From Cryptomeria japonica (taxonomy: Eukaryota; Streptophyta; Pinopsida; Cupressales; Cupressaceae), in the NCBI RefSeq assembly GCF_030272615.1, contig NC_081407.1, forward strand, positions 269,607,870-269,671,869: a DNA stretch of 64,000 nucleotides, written 5' to 3'. Both the position numbers and the translations under genes were made by a program. How positions within the stretch are numbered: position 1 is the first letter of the stretch; each line of letters opens with the position of its first letter. Below the pieces are notes generated by a model, which was not told where the DNA came from, ran no database searches, and worked only from the letters and a program-made list of their open reading frames with translations. Below are positions 34,261-44,689 of the stretch, in pieces.

Positions 34261-35318
34261 ATCAAATGATGCATTACCAAATCTGGATCTAATCCAGGCA
34301 TATCAGCATATGACCATGCAAACTTGATTTGTCATTCTTTGAAGAAACTTATGAATTTTGACCTTTCTGACTCTGTCAACGATTGAGCCAGGAATATGTT
34401 ATGTGGAACCTCTTCTGTACCAATGTTTGTTCTGATAGTCTCCTCTACCAACATGGATGACTTTTCCTCATACGATGCTGGGAGAATGTCGAGCCTTCCA
34501 TCTTCGGGTGCCTCAGAGAGGTTTTCGCCCTCAGATACGTCCTTTCTTTTTACTTTTTTGGGGTCAGACAGCACCACAGTGTGGTTTTCGCCATAAGACC
34601 CTTGGTTTGTTCTTATTTTCACATTTTTGCGACTGGAAGGCCTGACACCCTCACCAAAATATGCCACGCTATTGAGTTCTATAGTGTATCCCGCTTTATG
34701 GTCCCGAGGAGGAAGATCATCTCGTATGTCAAGATAGTCAATAAAAGCTTCATCATTTTGGAATGTGTCAAACTGTGCAGGTCCTTCATGATCCCAGTCA
34801 ATGAGTTGGTGGTGAACAAGGGGAAGGTCGTTAATGTCTTCAAGGTTAGTGGGGCTAAGAGTGAAGATGCAGTTATATTCGAGTATGTCAAGGTAATTAT
34901 CGAGGTCATCGATGGCACTCTCCTCATCAGTCTCGATCGCAAACGAATCCAAATTATCATCACTAGTAGCACATTCTGGGACAGGTGTTCTCATCCTATG
35001 TGATTTCAACCTAGGACCTTGAGACAAGGACTATGTGGAATCCTCATGGGTTGTTTCTTGACCAACTTTGAATCTTTTATAAAATTCCTCTTCTTCCGTG
35101 GGTTCATCTGGTTCTCTGAATATCTCGATGAGCTCGTAATCATTGGAAGACTTGTCTGAACCCCATTCCCATTTGTTGGAGTCTGTGGAATAGTGATCCT
35201 CTTGTTGAATTTTGGTAGCTTTGATTTGTAAGGCTTCTTTTGTCCTTTGAGTGTGGACCTTGGAAGTCAAGAAACCAGGTCCTTTTGAACGTTCCTTTTT
35301 GAAAGTCAATTGAGGTTG

Positions 35319-35417
35319 TAAAGGTTCAATGATGCCTTCCTTTGGTAACCCCAGAGGGCTTTTTCCATCATACCCAAATTTTTGTAGAATCTTGAAGCCT
35401 TTGCCATATTTCTCACA
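35319..35417 (-). other. G-patch-like segment between protease and RT
   Basis: Residues resembling a G-patch: YGKGFKILQKFGYDGKSPLG, then LPKEGIIEPL. G-patch modules are glycine-rich RNA-binding elements, and some retroviruses carry one just after the protease. The position here, in frame between PR and RT, is the same. Assignment is by pattern only. Confidence 0.6.
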
Positions 35418-35762
35418 TGATAGACTAATCTGATCTTGTGTGTCATCTTCAATGTCTTTGTAAAGCATTTTGTATAAGTCTTCCTCTTCCAGTTTGCCCC
35501 ATCTTTGAAAGGTAGTAGGGTCCCATTTGAGTACCATGATGGATACTTGCTTGTTAGGATGTGGTCTTCCATATTCTTTTGGGGAACTCATGACTTGTCG
35601 TAAGTACATGGTCTGATTTAAAGTGTATTCCCCCATGCCCTTGTCCTGAAACTTGCCTTTAAGCTCACCTTGTTTTGATGTCGAAGGTTTTAATGACTTA
35701 GGATCAATGTATGTCGAAGAAGGAACAGCTTCATGATTACTGGGAATGATGGTCTCAGTTTT

Positions 35763-36180
35763 TTATCTAAGATTATTGCAGTATATGAACGGATTAGGAT
35801 CACCGTTAACTTTTACTTCCACTCCATTGTGAGGAAACTTAATGCATTGGTGATATGTGGATGGGACTGCCCTCATTTCATGAATCCAAGGGCGTCCTAG
35901 CAATATGTTATAAGTGAGATCTAGATCCAAAACTTGACAAACCACATCCTTCGTAACTGGCTCAACTCTGAGAGGTAAGGTGACTGTGCCCTTGGACGAA
36001 CGCTCTTCATCATCATATGCCTTGATGGTGATTTGATTTGTAGAATTCACAGCTTTGTCGGAATATCCCAATTGTTTAATAGTGCTCAATGTACAAATGT
36101 TTAGACCTACTCCTCCATCTATCAGGACTCATTTTATTCGATGTTTGTGTATGAAGGCCTCAATGTGTAATGGTGCATTA
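35763..36180 (-). pseudogene. Aspartic protease of Tat element
   Basis: Retropepsin-type protease that would process the polyprotein. Minus-sense text near 36145-36105 reads VLIDGGVGLNICTL, with the catalytic Asp present (DGG form), preceded immediately by a TGA where the family usually has Trp. The second half has VCQVLDLDLTYNILLGRPWI followed by HEMRAVPSTYHQ and KFPHNGVEV, all standard for Tat proteases. It ends at the only TAA in the gag-pol register (35763). Confidence 0.85.
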
Positions 36181-36185
36181 TGTGG

Positions 36186-38687
36186 CTAACTTACGGAGGC
36201 ATCATCGGCTTCTATGAATGTAAGGGAGTGTGGAATGGAAAGGTATCCCACCATGGCTTGAAACTGGTCCATGTTCAAATCAGTAGGAACGGCAGTGTCT
36301 CTCAAGGTTTTGTCAAGAATAGCTTTATGTGCGGGGGATATGTGCAAAAGTTCAAGGATGGAGATGAGCGCGGGTGTCTTCCCTAACTGTTCTACAAGGT
36401 CATACTCAAGTTTGGTTGATGAGGAAGCGGTGTTTTTGGTTGGAGCACCTTGCAAAGTGAATTTACCTCGACGAGTTGTAACATGACATTCAGAGGTAGG
36501 TTCGGAAGAAGATCCAACACCTTTTAGGACAATCCTGGGTCTCCGGGTAGAATTCTCAGGGTTTTTGTCCTTGATGATAATGGTAGAGACATAATTGTCC
36601 ATCGAGATGTGATTGATGGTTGAATCATAGTTATAGGTTGCTCTGGTATAGTTGGTTTGGTCATCTATGGCTTTAGCTTTTCCCTTGTCATGTTTTGGGA
36701 ATGGTTCCTTAAACATTTCATGTTCTTGATTGGATGAGTGTCCCTCAATCTCAATGTCACCTCTATCAATGAGATCTTGTATGATGTTCTTCAGTCGATG
36801 ACAATTTCCTATTTTATGTCCCTTGCTCTTATGAAATTCACAATATTCATCATCATTCCACCAATTTGGTTTAACCTTCGGTTCATATGGAGGAAAATTT
36901 GGAACTGTGATTACCTTGTTTGCCACTAGCTTTTTGAAAACTGACTCAAGTGGTTCTCCCAATGGGGTATACTTCCTTCATGATTTAGAAGTTGTTTGAG
37001 TATTCACCTGATTGTTTGTAGAACTTGATCCCGAAAAGATGAATTTGGGTCGCACTGTGTTGACATCAACAACACCATCATTGACTGTGTTCTTGTTTCT
37101 ATTCCAAAATCTCGGCTTGTCTTTTCCCTTAAAGTCATCTTTGTTTTCCTTGAATATCTTAATGACTCCTTGTTCAATTAGGACCTTCTCTGTTGCTAAG
37201 CCTTTTTCAATGACGTCCGTGAAGGTGGACAAACAAGCTTTCCTTAGATCATAGCCAATTTCTTTGTTAACATTTTGGGTGATCATCTCTACCATTTGTT
37301 TTTGTGGAATTTCACAAGAGCATCTGCTAGCTAGATTCCTCCATCTTTGTAAAAATGATGCAAAATACTCTCCCTCTTTTTGCTTGGTGTTGCACAAAGT
37401 AGTGACTGATATGTTTGTCTCTATGTTGTAGGAGAAATGTTGAATAAATGCCTCTTCTAGATCACCCCATGACTTAATACCAGGTGGGAGTTGGGAGAGC
37501 CATTCCATAGCTTGATCACCTAAGGTTTGTGGGAATAATCTCATCAAATATGTCTCTTCTGCTGCTACCTCAATGCAGGCTATGAAAAACTGTCTTATGT
37601 GTGCCTTAGGATCCCCTTTTCCTCTATACTTATCAAATTTAGGTGTCACAAAGTGTGTAGGAAATGGAGGCATTGGAATGTTTTTGTCAAATGGATAAGG
37701 ACATATGTCTCTCATTGTGTATGTTGGCTTCGGTGTATTTATGTCGTCCATTTTCTTTTGTAAGTCCCTGATTTGTTGCTCCAAATTGCTCTTAGGTGGA
37801 GATCGACTTCTTGGACCATACCCCATGCTTGAGGCACCAATAGGAGGAGGAGCATGTTGCATATATGGATGATATTGATCATACACATGTTCATATGGAG
37901 GAGGTCTATAATGATGCTGCGTATATGGACCACTTGGTATAGATTCATGTTGAGGAACGCCATATCTATTTTGTCCCTGTATACCATACTCTACAGGCAT
38001 GTCATGTTCTAATGTGTTGCCCCCAAATTTGACATGGGGTTTCTTTGTGTCCAAATTTTGAGCATGCCTTTGAATATCCAATTGCTTTGGTGGTTGATCC
38101 TTAGCATTGATATGTGATTGAGCATATTTCTCTGCATAAGACTTCTAGAATGGTCTGCGAAGGTGAGTATCATATGCTTGACCATGTGTATGTGGGACCT
38201 CTGGTTTTTGAAACAAAGATGATGATGATTCAGGTACCATATGTGGTCCTCTATTTCCTCCACTATTAGGCCTCCTTTGATCCATGTTGGAGTGAGTTTG
38301 TTGCAAAGGTCTATGTTCCATTATTTGAGACATGTCAAAATCATGAGGTATCTTGGCTCCACTTTGTGCCATCATTTGTAAGAAGTATTGTCTATCCCTC
38401 CTCATTATTTCCTCAACCAATCGATTGAAATGCGGATTCATAATGGATTCTTCTACATCTGTTGAATGTACGGAAAAGTTGTCCATACTGTCATTGTGTG
38501 TATCATTGTTGTTTGTAGTGTCCATGTTCTCAACATTTGGAATGTTTCTATAGGCATCCATGTCAGGTAATGTAGTATGATCAGAATTGAAAAAGATATC
38601 ATTGTCATACTCATAAGAACTCATGTTTGCGGACTCTTGAGCCTCTTTAGTTTCTCTCCTAGATTTTTTAAGACGGGTTTCAACCAT
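36186..38687 (-). pseudogene. gag region of Tat element
   Basis: Gag packages the element RNA. The N-terminal part is Asn/Asp/Met-rich, then Pro/Tyr/His-rich. The retrotransposon gag core spans about 37620-37130: PTHFVTPKFDKYRGKGDPKA, QTLGDQAMEWLSQLPPGI, SWGDLEEAFIQHF and EGEYFASFLQRWRNLA. A knuckle-like YCEFHKSKGHKIGNCHRLK lies at about 36850-36790, the CxxH...C form usual in Tat elements. Stops: TAG 38145, TGA 36978, TAG 36186. Confidence 0.88.
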
Positions 38688-39175
38688 GAAATAGGTATTG
38701 ATCAAGATGTGTGAGACTAGATGAAAATGGAAAAAGTATGGAAGACCAAGGGTTGGATGGAATGTAAATGAATCTGAAGTGTACTTGCAATGTCCAAAGT
38801 GTAAGACCAAGTATGTATGTAGTAGAGTAGGTGTGACTTCCAAAGAGAGGATAGTTTCTCTTGATGAGGTAAGTTGACCTTGACTCTAAGTAAGACCAAA
38901 TGAGACCCAAAGGTGATAGACCTTGATGAGGGACCACTTAGCAAAGTGTTGTTGTATGCAGTATGTTGACAAAGTATGATGAGGACAAGCAAGTGACCTT
39001 TTGACTCAAGTTTAGACAAATGTGAATGTAATGTGAGATGTGAAGCAATGATGGACTGTGTGAGACCCAAAGACAGGTTGAATGCTAGATGAATCCTGGA
39101 GAAATGACCTAGGAAGCTCAAGAATTCTGAAATTGACTGTGTTTGTTTACTAGACTATAAAAGTTTTTCAATTCT

Positions 39176-39350
39176 GAACACAGACGCGCCTGTATACTTC
39201 ACAGACGCGATTTCCTGACACAGACGTGGTTCTGTTTAACACAGACGTGCTTCTGATATTTTTGTAAAATACACTGTTGATTCTGGAAACACGGATGCGT
39301 TTCTGCCCTTCACAGACATGGTTATACAACACAGACGCGTTTCTGCAAAA
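39176..39350 (+). repeat. cacagacgcg motif array (leader, inner)
   Basis: Seven copies of cacagacgNg(t/c)-like words near 39179, 39200, 39219, 39240, 39290, 39310 and 39331, mostly about 20 bp apart. Confidence 0.8.
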
Positions 39351-40549
39351 TTTGTGCAATTTTTTCCAATCTGTGAAGTCATTTTTGTTGTGACCAAATC
39401 TGACTGTTTGACTGTTTTTCGTGACAAGAGGACATAGTGTTGATGAAGACCCAATGTTTGTAAGTGTTTAGACTAACAATGACTCCAAGAAAAGTTTGTT
39501 GTTTGATGTAAAATTGTTTTGCATACACTTGAAGACACAAAAGACACAATGTTTTGTTGTTTGGTCTTGAATGTTTGAATGTTTAAAATAAGTCAAGCAC
39601 AATTCTTATGGCTGGCCAAGACAATAGTTGTTGATCCCACATGGGGTTTTACCCCCGAGGCTACGCTATTCAGAGCAGATACTTAGAAGCTTGACCTCAC
39701 TGGCTCCACCCTCGGCACTCACTTCTCGAGTCAATCAAGCATCAATCCCCATGAAAACTCCTTATGGCAAACTTTGTATCTCTACTAAGAATCGTATGTG
39801 TGTGGGCCGCTACCAGAGGTCCGACCTCCTACCCCAACAACTAGAAGGATTTGGGCCTCTAAAACAAAAAGGTGCTAGTAAGGGCATCCGCTCATGTGGC
39901 CATACATGCGGCACTTTCAGCTCTGTAAATACAGAAGGCTCCCAGCCGGTAGGGGTTACGCCCTACAAATGATCAAATAAATTTGATCAAACGGGTTTAT
40001 GGGGAGACATAGTGTCGGTATGAACTAATCAGCGCACGTTATCCATAGTTTTCACCATGAATACAATTGTTTATAGTGGTTTGGAAGAGGTGGGTTTTCC
40101 TCGCTACCACTTGGGTCGTTCTCTTCTCACTAGTAGTCCTAATGACCACACGAGAAGACAGACCCTCTAAAGATTAAACAAAAAGAGCCTATTGCTCAAG
40201 ACACAAAAGACAATGATTCAATTTTAGTGCACCAATTGAAGTGTTTGCTAGTCTATGAAAACAAGGCACACAATAAAAATCCAAAAACCCTTGCCAAGGA
40301 CCTACAACAAAGAGTTGTTAGTAGTTTGGATTGTTTGAAATAATCACCCCTTCCTGCAAGCACACAAGTTAGGTAAATTTTAGATCCAAAAGACTTTGTG
40401 AAAATAGGGGCCTTCAACCAAACGATTTTGCTTTCAAGACAAGCTGCACCAATTTCGTTAGATCTGAAAATGTTAGCTCGAAATAAACCAGATTTGAAAC
40501 CCTAAATGCAAAATACCCAAAACTTAAATCAATAACTCAAAATTTGAAA

Positions 40550-40820
40550 TCGGTGCACACAGACGCGATTACCCTCGACACAGACGCGACTTCATGATGC
40601 AGACGTGGTTCTGTGAGACACAGACGCGACTCCAGAACGCAGACGCGACCTCTGGACATAGACACGGATAAAAACACCGCAGACGCGACTGAGGAACTCA
40701 AACGCAATTTTTGGAACCTATAAAAATAAAATACTGCCTATAACACAGACGCGATTCCAGATGTCGCAGATGCACCGAAAAATCAAAAACGCGATCCGAA
40801 AGTACGCAGATGCGAGAATA
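40550..40820 (+). repeat. cacagacgcg motif array (leader, outer)
   Basis: Ten or more copies of (ca)cagacgcga-like words, for example 40558, 40579, 40619, 40640, 40678 and 40743, with decaying variants to 40815. It begins about 100 bp inside the 5' LTR. Confidence 0.8.
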
Positions 40821-40905
40821 TCAAAATGTTGTCGAAAACGTCAGATCTGCAACTTCAAAATACAAAATCTGCAACAAGGATGTTAAATGCAAAAAAGGGA
40901 CAAGA

Positions 40906-40923
40906 GTCCCACCGGGCGTGCCA
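40906..40923 (-). promoter_or_regulatory. Primer binding site of Tat element
   Basis: Minus-sense TGGCACGCCCGGTGGGAC starts three bases inside the 5' LTR, so the complementary tRNA 3' end would be GTCCCACCGGGCGTGCCA. I recall this word from other plant Ty3 elements but did not identify the tRNA. Confidence 0.8.
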
Positions 40924-40926
40924 AAA

Positions 40927-41681
40927 TGTATATGGTGAAAATGGATAACAATAATAACAATATTGAAAGACCAAATGAATTCAACCACAAAACCCTAGCC
41001 TAACAATAACAAAGATCCACCATAACATATGAAGATTACCTAAGACAATGCAAATCAAATGAAATCACAAAGATTATACTATCACATGTCCAATAGGGTT
41101 TGGATCTCCATTCTTCCTATCTCCATTGATCTTGTTTGATATATTTGCTCTCAGATTTTATGTGCACAAGAGCTCAACAAAGAACGGAATGTGGTTGCAA
41201 GTAGGATCGTAGTGTAGTCAAGTGCATAAAATTCATTAGCCAGGGTTGATAATAAAGGAAGTATCCTCTTATTTAGAAGACACTATCTGAAATGGAGGGA
41301 TAAGATTGGGAGGTGTAAAAGGAGGTCGGCTATGATTAGAGGGTAGGTAGAGGAAATAATAAAATAATGAAAGGGGTAGGTAGTGTATGAATTAAGAGAT
41401 GAATGACATGTGTCATGGGTAGAAAAGGTTAATGAATTAAGTAAATAAATAAAGATTTATTTAATTAATAGAAGAAGTGGGATCAATTAAATAAATAAGA
41501 TATTTATTTAATTTAGAAAAAGGATAATTTAAATAAATAAATGTATTTATTTAAATGAGAAATAAGACTAGAAGAGGATAAATGAATTAATTAAATAAAT
41601 AAAGATTTATTTAATTAATAGAAGAATTAAGCTTAGATAATTAAATAAATAAATTAGACTGGACAATTTTGGGTGTCTACA
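40927..41681 (-). mobile_element. 5' LTR of Tat element (755 bp)
   Basis: TG...CA ends matching the copy at 25502-26267, followed by TSD caaac at 41682-41686. It holds the 15-bp hairpin at 41586-41619. Confidence 0.92.
41586..41619. promoter_or_regulatory. Perfect 15-bp hairpin in 5' LTR
   Basis: Same stem and aaag loop as 26160-26193; unchanged although nearby LTR positions differ. Confidence 0.7.
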
Positions 41682-41686
41682 CAAAC

Positions 41687-42290
41687 CACCTATAAGGATG
41701 TCCAAAAGATAAAACAGAAATGTAAAAAACACCACTAGAAAACATGGTTGAGAACTATTTAAATATTACAATACATACATATATATATAAACTATGATAT
41801 CTCAACTTAAATATAATTCGATCTCAAAATAAATATTATTATATTCATATTGGAAGTTAAATCAAAATATTATCTGAGCATAGTTTAATCTTGAAGATTA
41901 GCAAATATAATATTATGGAATAATATAGTTTTGTAAAGGTTTTGTTCAACCCTAACTTTGGTTACCACTTGGGTAGCTCTTATGTTTTGTTTATGTAACA
42001 ACTCCTTTTGTTTTTTGATGGTTTGTGTCTAATCTATTAGGGTTGGGGCCCCTCCCCGCTTATACTAATCAAAAACATTATGGAATGTGAAAATTGCATG
42101 AATCTAAGTAAGCCATATTATTTTAGAAATGGAAAAAATAAAAGTTATTACATTAGATAAATTATTGCATTTTACTTTTAGTGGATAAATTATACATATT
42201 ATTTTTTTTTAAATTAATATTTGCATATCATTTTTCTACAAGAACAATGGTATACAACACACACTATTGAGATCATGAGTTTTTTCTAAT
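41687..42290 (+). repeat. Family R copy E (continuation of D)
   Basis: Resumes after the Tat TSD. 42110-42265 matches the ~200-bp unit (ccatattattttagaa, ttacattagataaatt, atatcatttttct). No gene. Confidence 0.55.
41922..42076 (+). mobile_element. 155-bp LINE 3' end
   Basis: Flanked by attatggaat at 41912-41921 and 42077-42086. It ends gttggggcccctccccgctt then atactaatcaaaaac, the LINE-type tail. Severely 5' truncated. Confidence 0.75.
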
Positions 42291-42975
42291 TGATGTCAAA
42301 CTTGTTGTCATGGAAGATTGTTGTTGATGTCAAAATTATTGTCATTGATGTAAACCAAGGTTTAGAAGTTGGTCTGAAAGTATGTGATCAGTGGTGCTAT
42401 ATCAGGTGACTGCTCATGGGTTCATATTGATGTATAGAGATCGGTGTAGAGTATATATCTAGTTGAATTATGACTATTCTGAAGCATTGAAGATACATTT
42501 GGATGTCTGCAGCAAGTTTTGGTTAAGTGAGACTATTCTGATGAATTAGGTTTAGTTTTTTTTATCCGCATTGTGCCACATTGATTCATATTTGATTGTG
42601 GTTTTAGTATGATATTGTTGTATACACAATAATTCTATATCCAAGGTTTCATGTACTCATTTGATCCAAAATCAATTTGGTGTTAGTCTAAGTGTCGGTT
42701 ATGTATTGACAGTGTACTTGTTTGCAAGAATTCTTCGCATTCCTCTGCTTTCTAGTATTTCTAATGTTGTGGTTCTCTAATGTTTTGTTTTTGGTATTAG
42801 GTGATGCTACATTGTCCATCTACAAGTGTTGTGGAGTTCTGCACCATATTTTGGGCATGTCTAACTTGGTTGCACTATCAATTCTATTCTCTAGAGCAGA
42901 CTTGAGTGTTTTTGGTCTATGCAGTTGCGTGCAAAGTTGAAGGTGAAGTTTTGGGATTTTTAGGAAGGTGTGCCT
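42290..42975. other. Unassigned, copia-LTR-like
   Basis: Contains ttgtcattgatgtaaacc-like text that recurs in the copia LTRs here (58056, 60514), so it may be part of an older copia LTR. A 72-codon frame at 42722 has no recognised motif. Confidence 0.4.
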
Positions 42976-44317
42976 TGATGAAAATAGGGTAGACAATTGA
43001 GAGGGGGGTGTGAATTAGTTGTCACCAAATTTTATAGAAACTTACTTTAATCTCAAATCTGATAATTAAAAGTGAAAGAATAAATCAAAAACACAACATG
43101 AACACACATAACACCAATATTTTTGACATGGAAAACTTGGCGAAGGGAAAAACCATGGTGGGAACCTACCCACAATATGATGATACCCAGTTAGAAGTAT
43201 ATGAAATATTACAGTGGGGAATGCAAATGCATTCAAGCACACTACCTAGAGCTCACTGCTCAAAACAACAAAAGGCAACAACCCTGGGAAGGCTCACTGC
43301 CTTACAAAAATATTTGAATCACTTCCAAAAAAGCATGAACTGAGAAATAGCATCCTCAATGCCTGGTTATAGTTTCGGCTAAGCACATAAAATCTCTCAC
43401 ACTTCTCTACACTTCTACTATTCTTCTGAATGGTTAATACATTATTCACTCACTCTACACACCTCTCATAATTATTATTATATTTATTTATACATGACAT
43501 CAACCTTGGACCAATATCATCAAGGTTAGCTCAACACATATCACCTAATTACAAAAATATGACCATACATGCTACAATATCACATGCGGACCAAAACAAT
43601 GTTAGCTAAGACATAGCATAGACCAAAATCACCACCTTGAATATGAAACACCTCCAAGAATTACGCATCAAGCATCCACAACATGCTACAATCACTGTAT
43701 CGGCTAGGAACATGAAGAATACCACTGGACTAAAGAATCACCAATAACGCACTCATCAATCAATGTGGACTACCAACATGAATATCACATGATATAGAAA
43801 CATCCACGAGCTTCATGAATTACCACACCAACTCAAATTACTAGAATCATCATTATCATCATACCGAACTTCAAGAACATTAACTAAATTGACTGACAAC
43901 CTAGAAAAATTACTTGCAAAGCTCCAAATCATGAACCACTTGAATTGAGGATACAAATCAATGTCCCAAATATATTCCCAAATCTTTAAATTAAGATATT
44001 ATAATGTGGAGCAATTCAGATCAAAATACTGGAAACTGGCAATACTGAATAATAGGGAAACTGGCCACAACAAAGATACTCATAACTCACTCAAATCTTC
44101 ATGAGGACCTCTAAATCTTGCACTGAATCAACTAGAGATATCACTCTACAAACCCTTTAATCCACAAACATTGATCATCAACATGCAACACAAACCAACT
44201 AACTGAACTTCACTGCAACACTGCACTAGACAGAGAAAATATGTTGACATCAATGGCAACACATCTCTTCGATATCATTAAGGCACATATTTATAGCAAT
44301 CACCCAAATATCCAACA
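42976..44317 (-). mobile_element. 3' LTR of copia element
   Basis: Plus-sense ends tgatgaaaataggg and atccaaca (minus-sense start TGTTGGAT, typical of copia). Collinear with 56669-58024. Confidence 0.9.
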
Positions 44318-44331
44318 TGTCTTCCTTTGGT
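44318..44331 (-). promoter_or_regulatory. Candidate polypurine tract of copia element
   Basis: Minus-sense ACCAAAGGAAGACA immediately upstream of TGTTGGAT. Confidence 0.6.
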
Positions 44332-44689
44332 ATTGATGGCAACATATGATGTGAAAAATAATCAATAGCAAATAAATCAATAACTCCCTTAGATAACTCT
44401 TTTCCTCTGCACAAATAATCTCTCCCCCTGAAATCACTATACGGTTTTTCACATGAATCTCTCCCCCTTTGACATCAATGAAAAAACATATATTTACAAA
44501 CACAAAACATCACAAATTTGAACATCTGACTACTCCCCCTGAGTAACAGCCACCTCATCAATCTGGATCACAAGAGATGACTCTGAAATGGATCAGACTG
44601 ATGCATACCAATGCACCTTAGTTCTGATCAGGAGGGGAAATCACCCCTAACTTCTCTCTAAGATACTCAAAAGTATCCTTAGGAAAAGG

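Larger units (their letters stand above)
31161..38687 (-). pseudogene. Tat gag-pol, single 2,508-codon register
   Basis: From ATG at 38687 to the stop at 31161 the whole polyprotein stays in one reading register with no net frameshift. Seventeen in-frame stops interrupt it: eleven TAG, five TGA and one TAA (35763). Stops I placed include 38145, 36978, 36186, 35763, 35031, 34332, 33894, 33180, 32586 and 32061. Many sit where the family has Gln, Arg or Trp, consistent with C-to-T change on one strand or the other. The start follows a 2.2-kb leader and opens MVETRLKKSRRETKEAQES. Separate domain entries follow. Confidence 0.88.
38688..40905 (-). other. Tat 5' leader (untranslated)
   Basis: About 2.2 kb between PBS and gag ATG, long even for Tat elements. 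It holds two CACAGACGCG arrays (39176-39350, 40550-40820) and a more GC-rich stretch at 39620-39970 whose 114-codon plus-strand frame shows no recognised motif. Confidence 0.6.
25502..41681 (-). mobile_element. Complete 16.2-kb Tat-clade Ty3/gypsy element
   Basis: Both LTRs, a 5-bp TSD, PBS, PPT and the order gag-PR-RT-RH-aRH-INT are present on the minus strand. A second, archaeal-type RNase H downstream of RT-RH is diagnostic of the Tat clade. Some members also carry an extra ORF antisense between INT and the 3' LTR; here that position holds a plant mobile domain gene. The long leader and long 3' region explain the size. All coding regions are disabled by nonsense changes. Confidence 0.93.

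Noticed and set aside
39628-39972. 114-codon plus-strand ORF in the Tat leader
   Set aside because: No recognised motif, opposite to gag-pol, and in untranslated leader; treated as chance.
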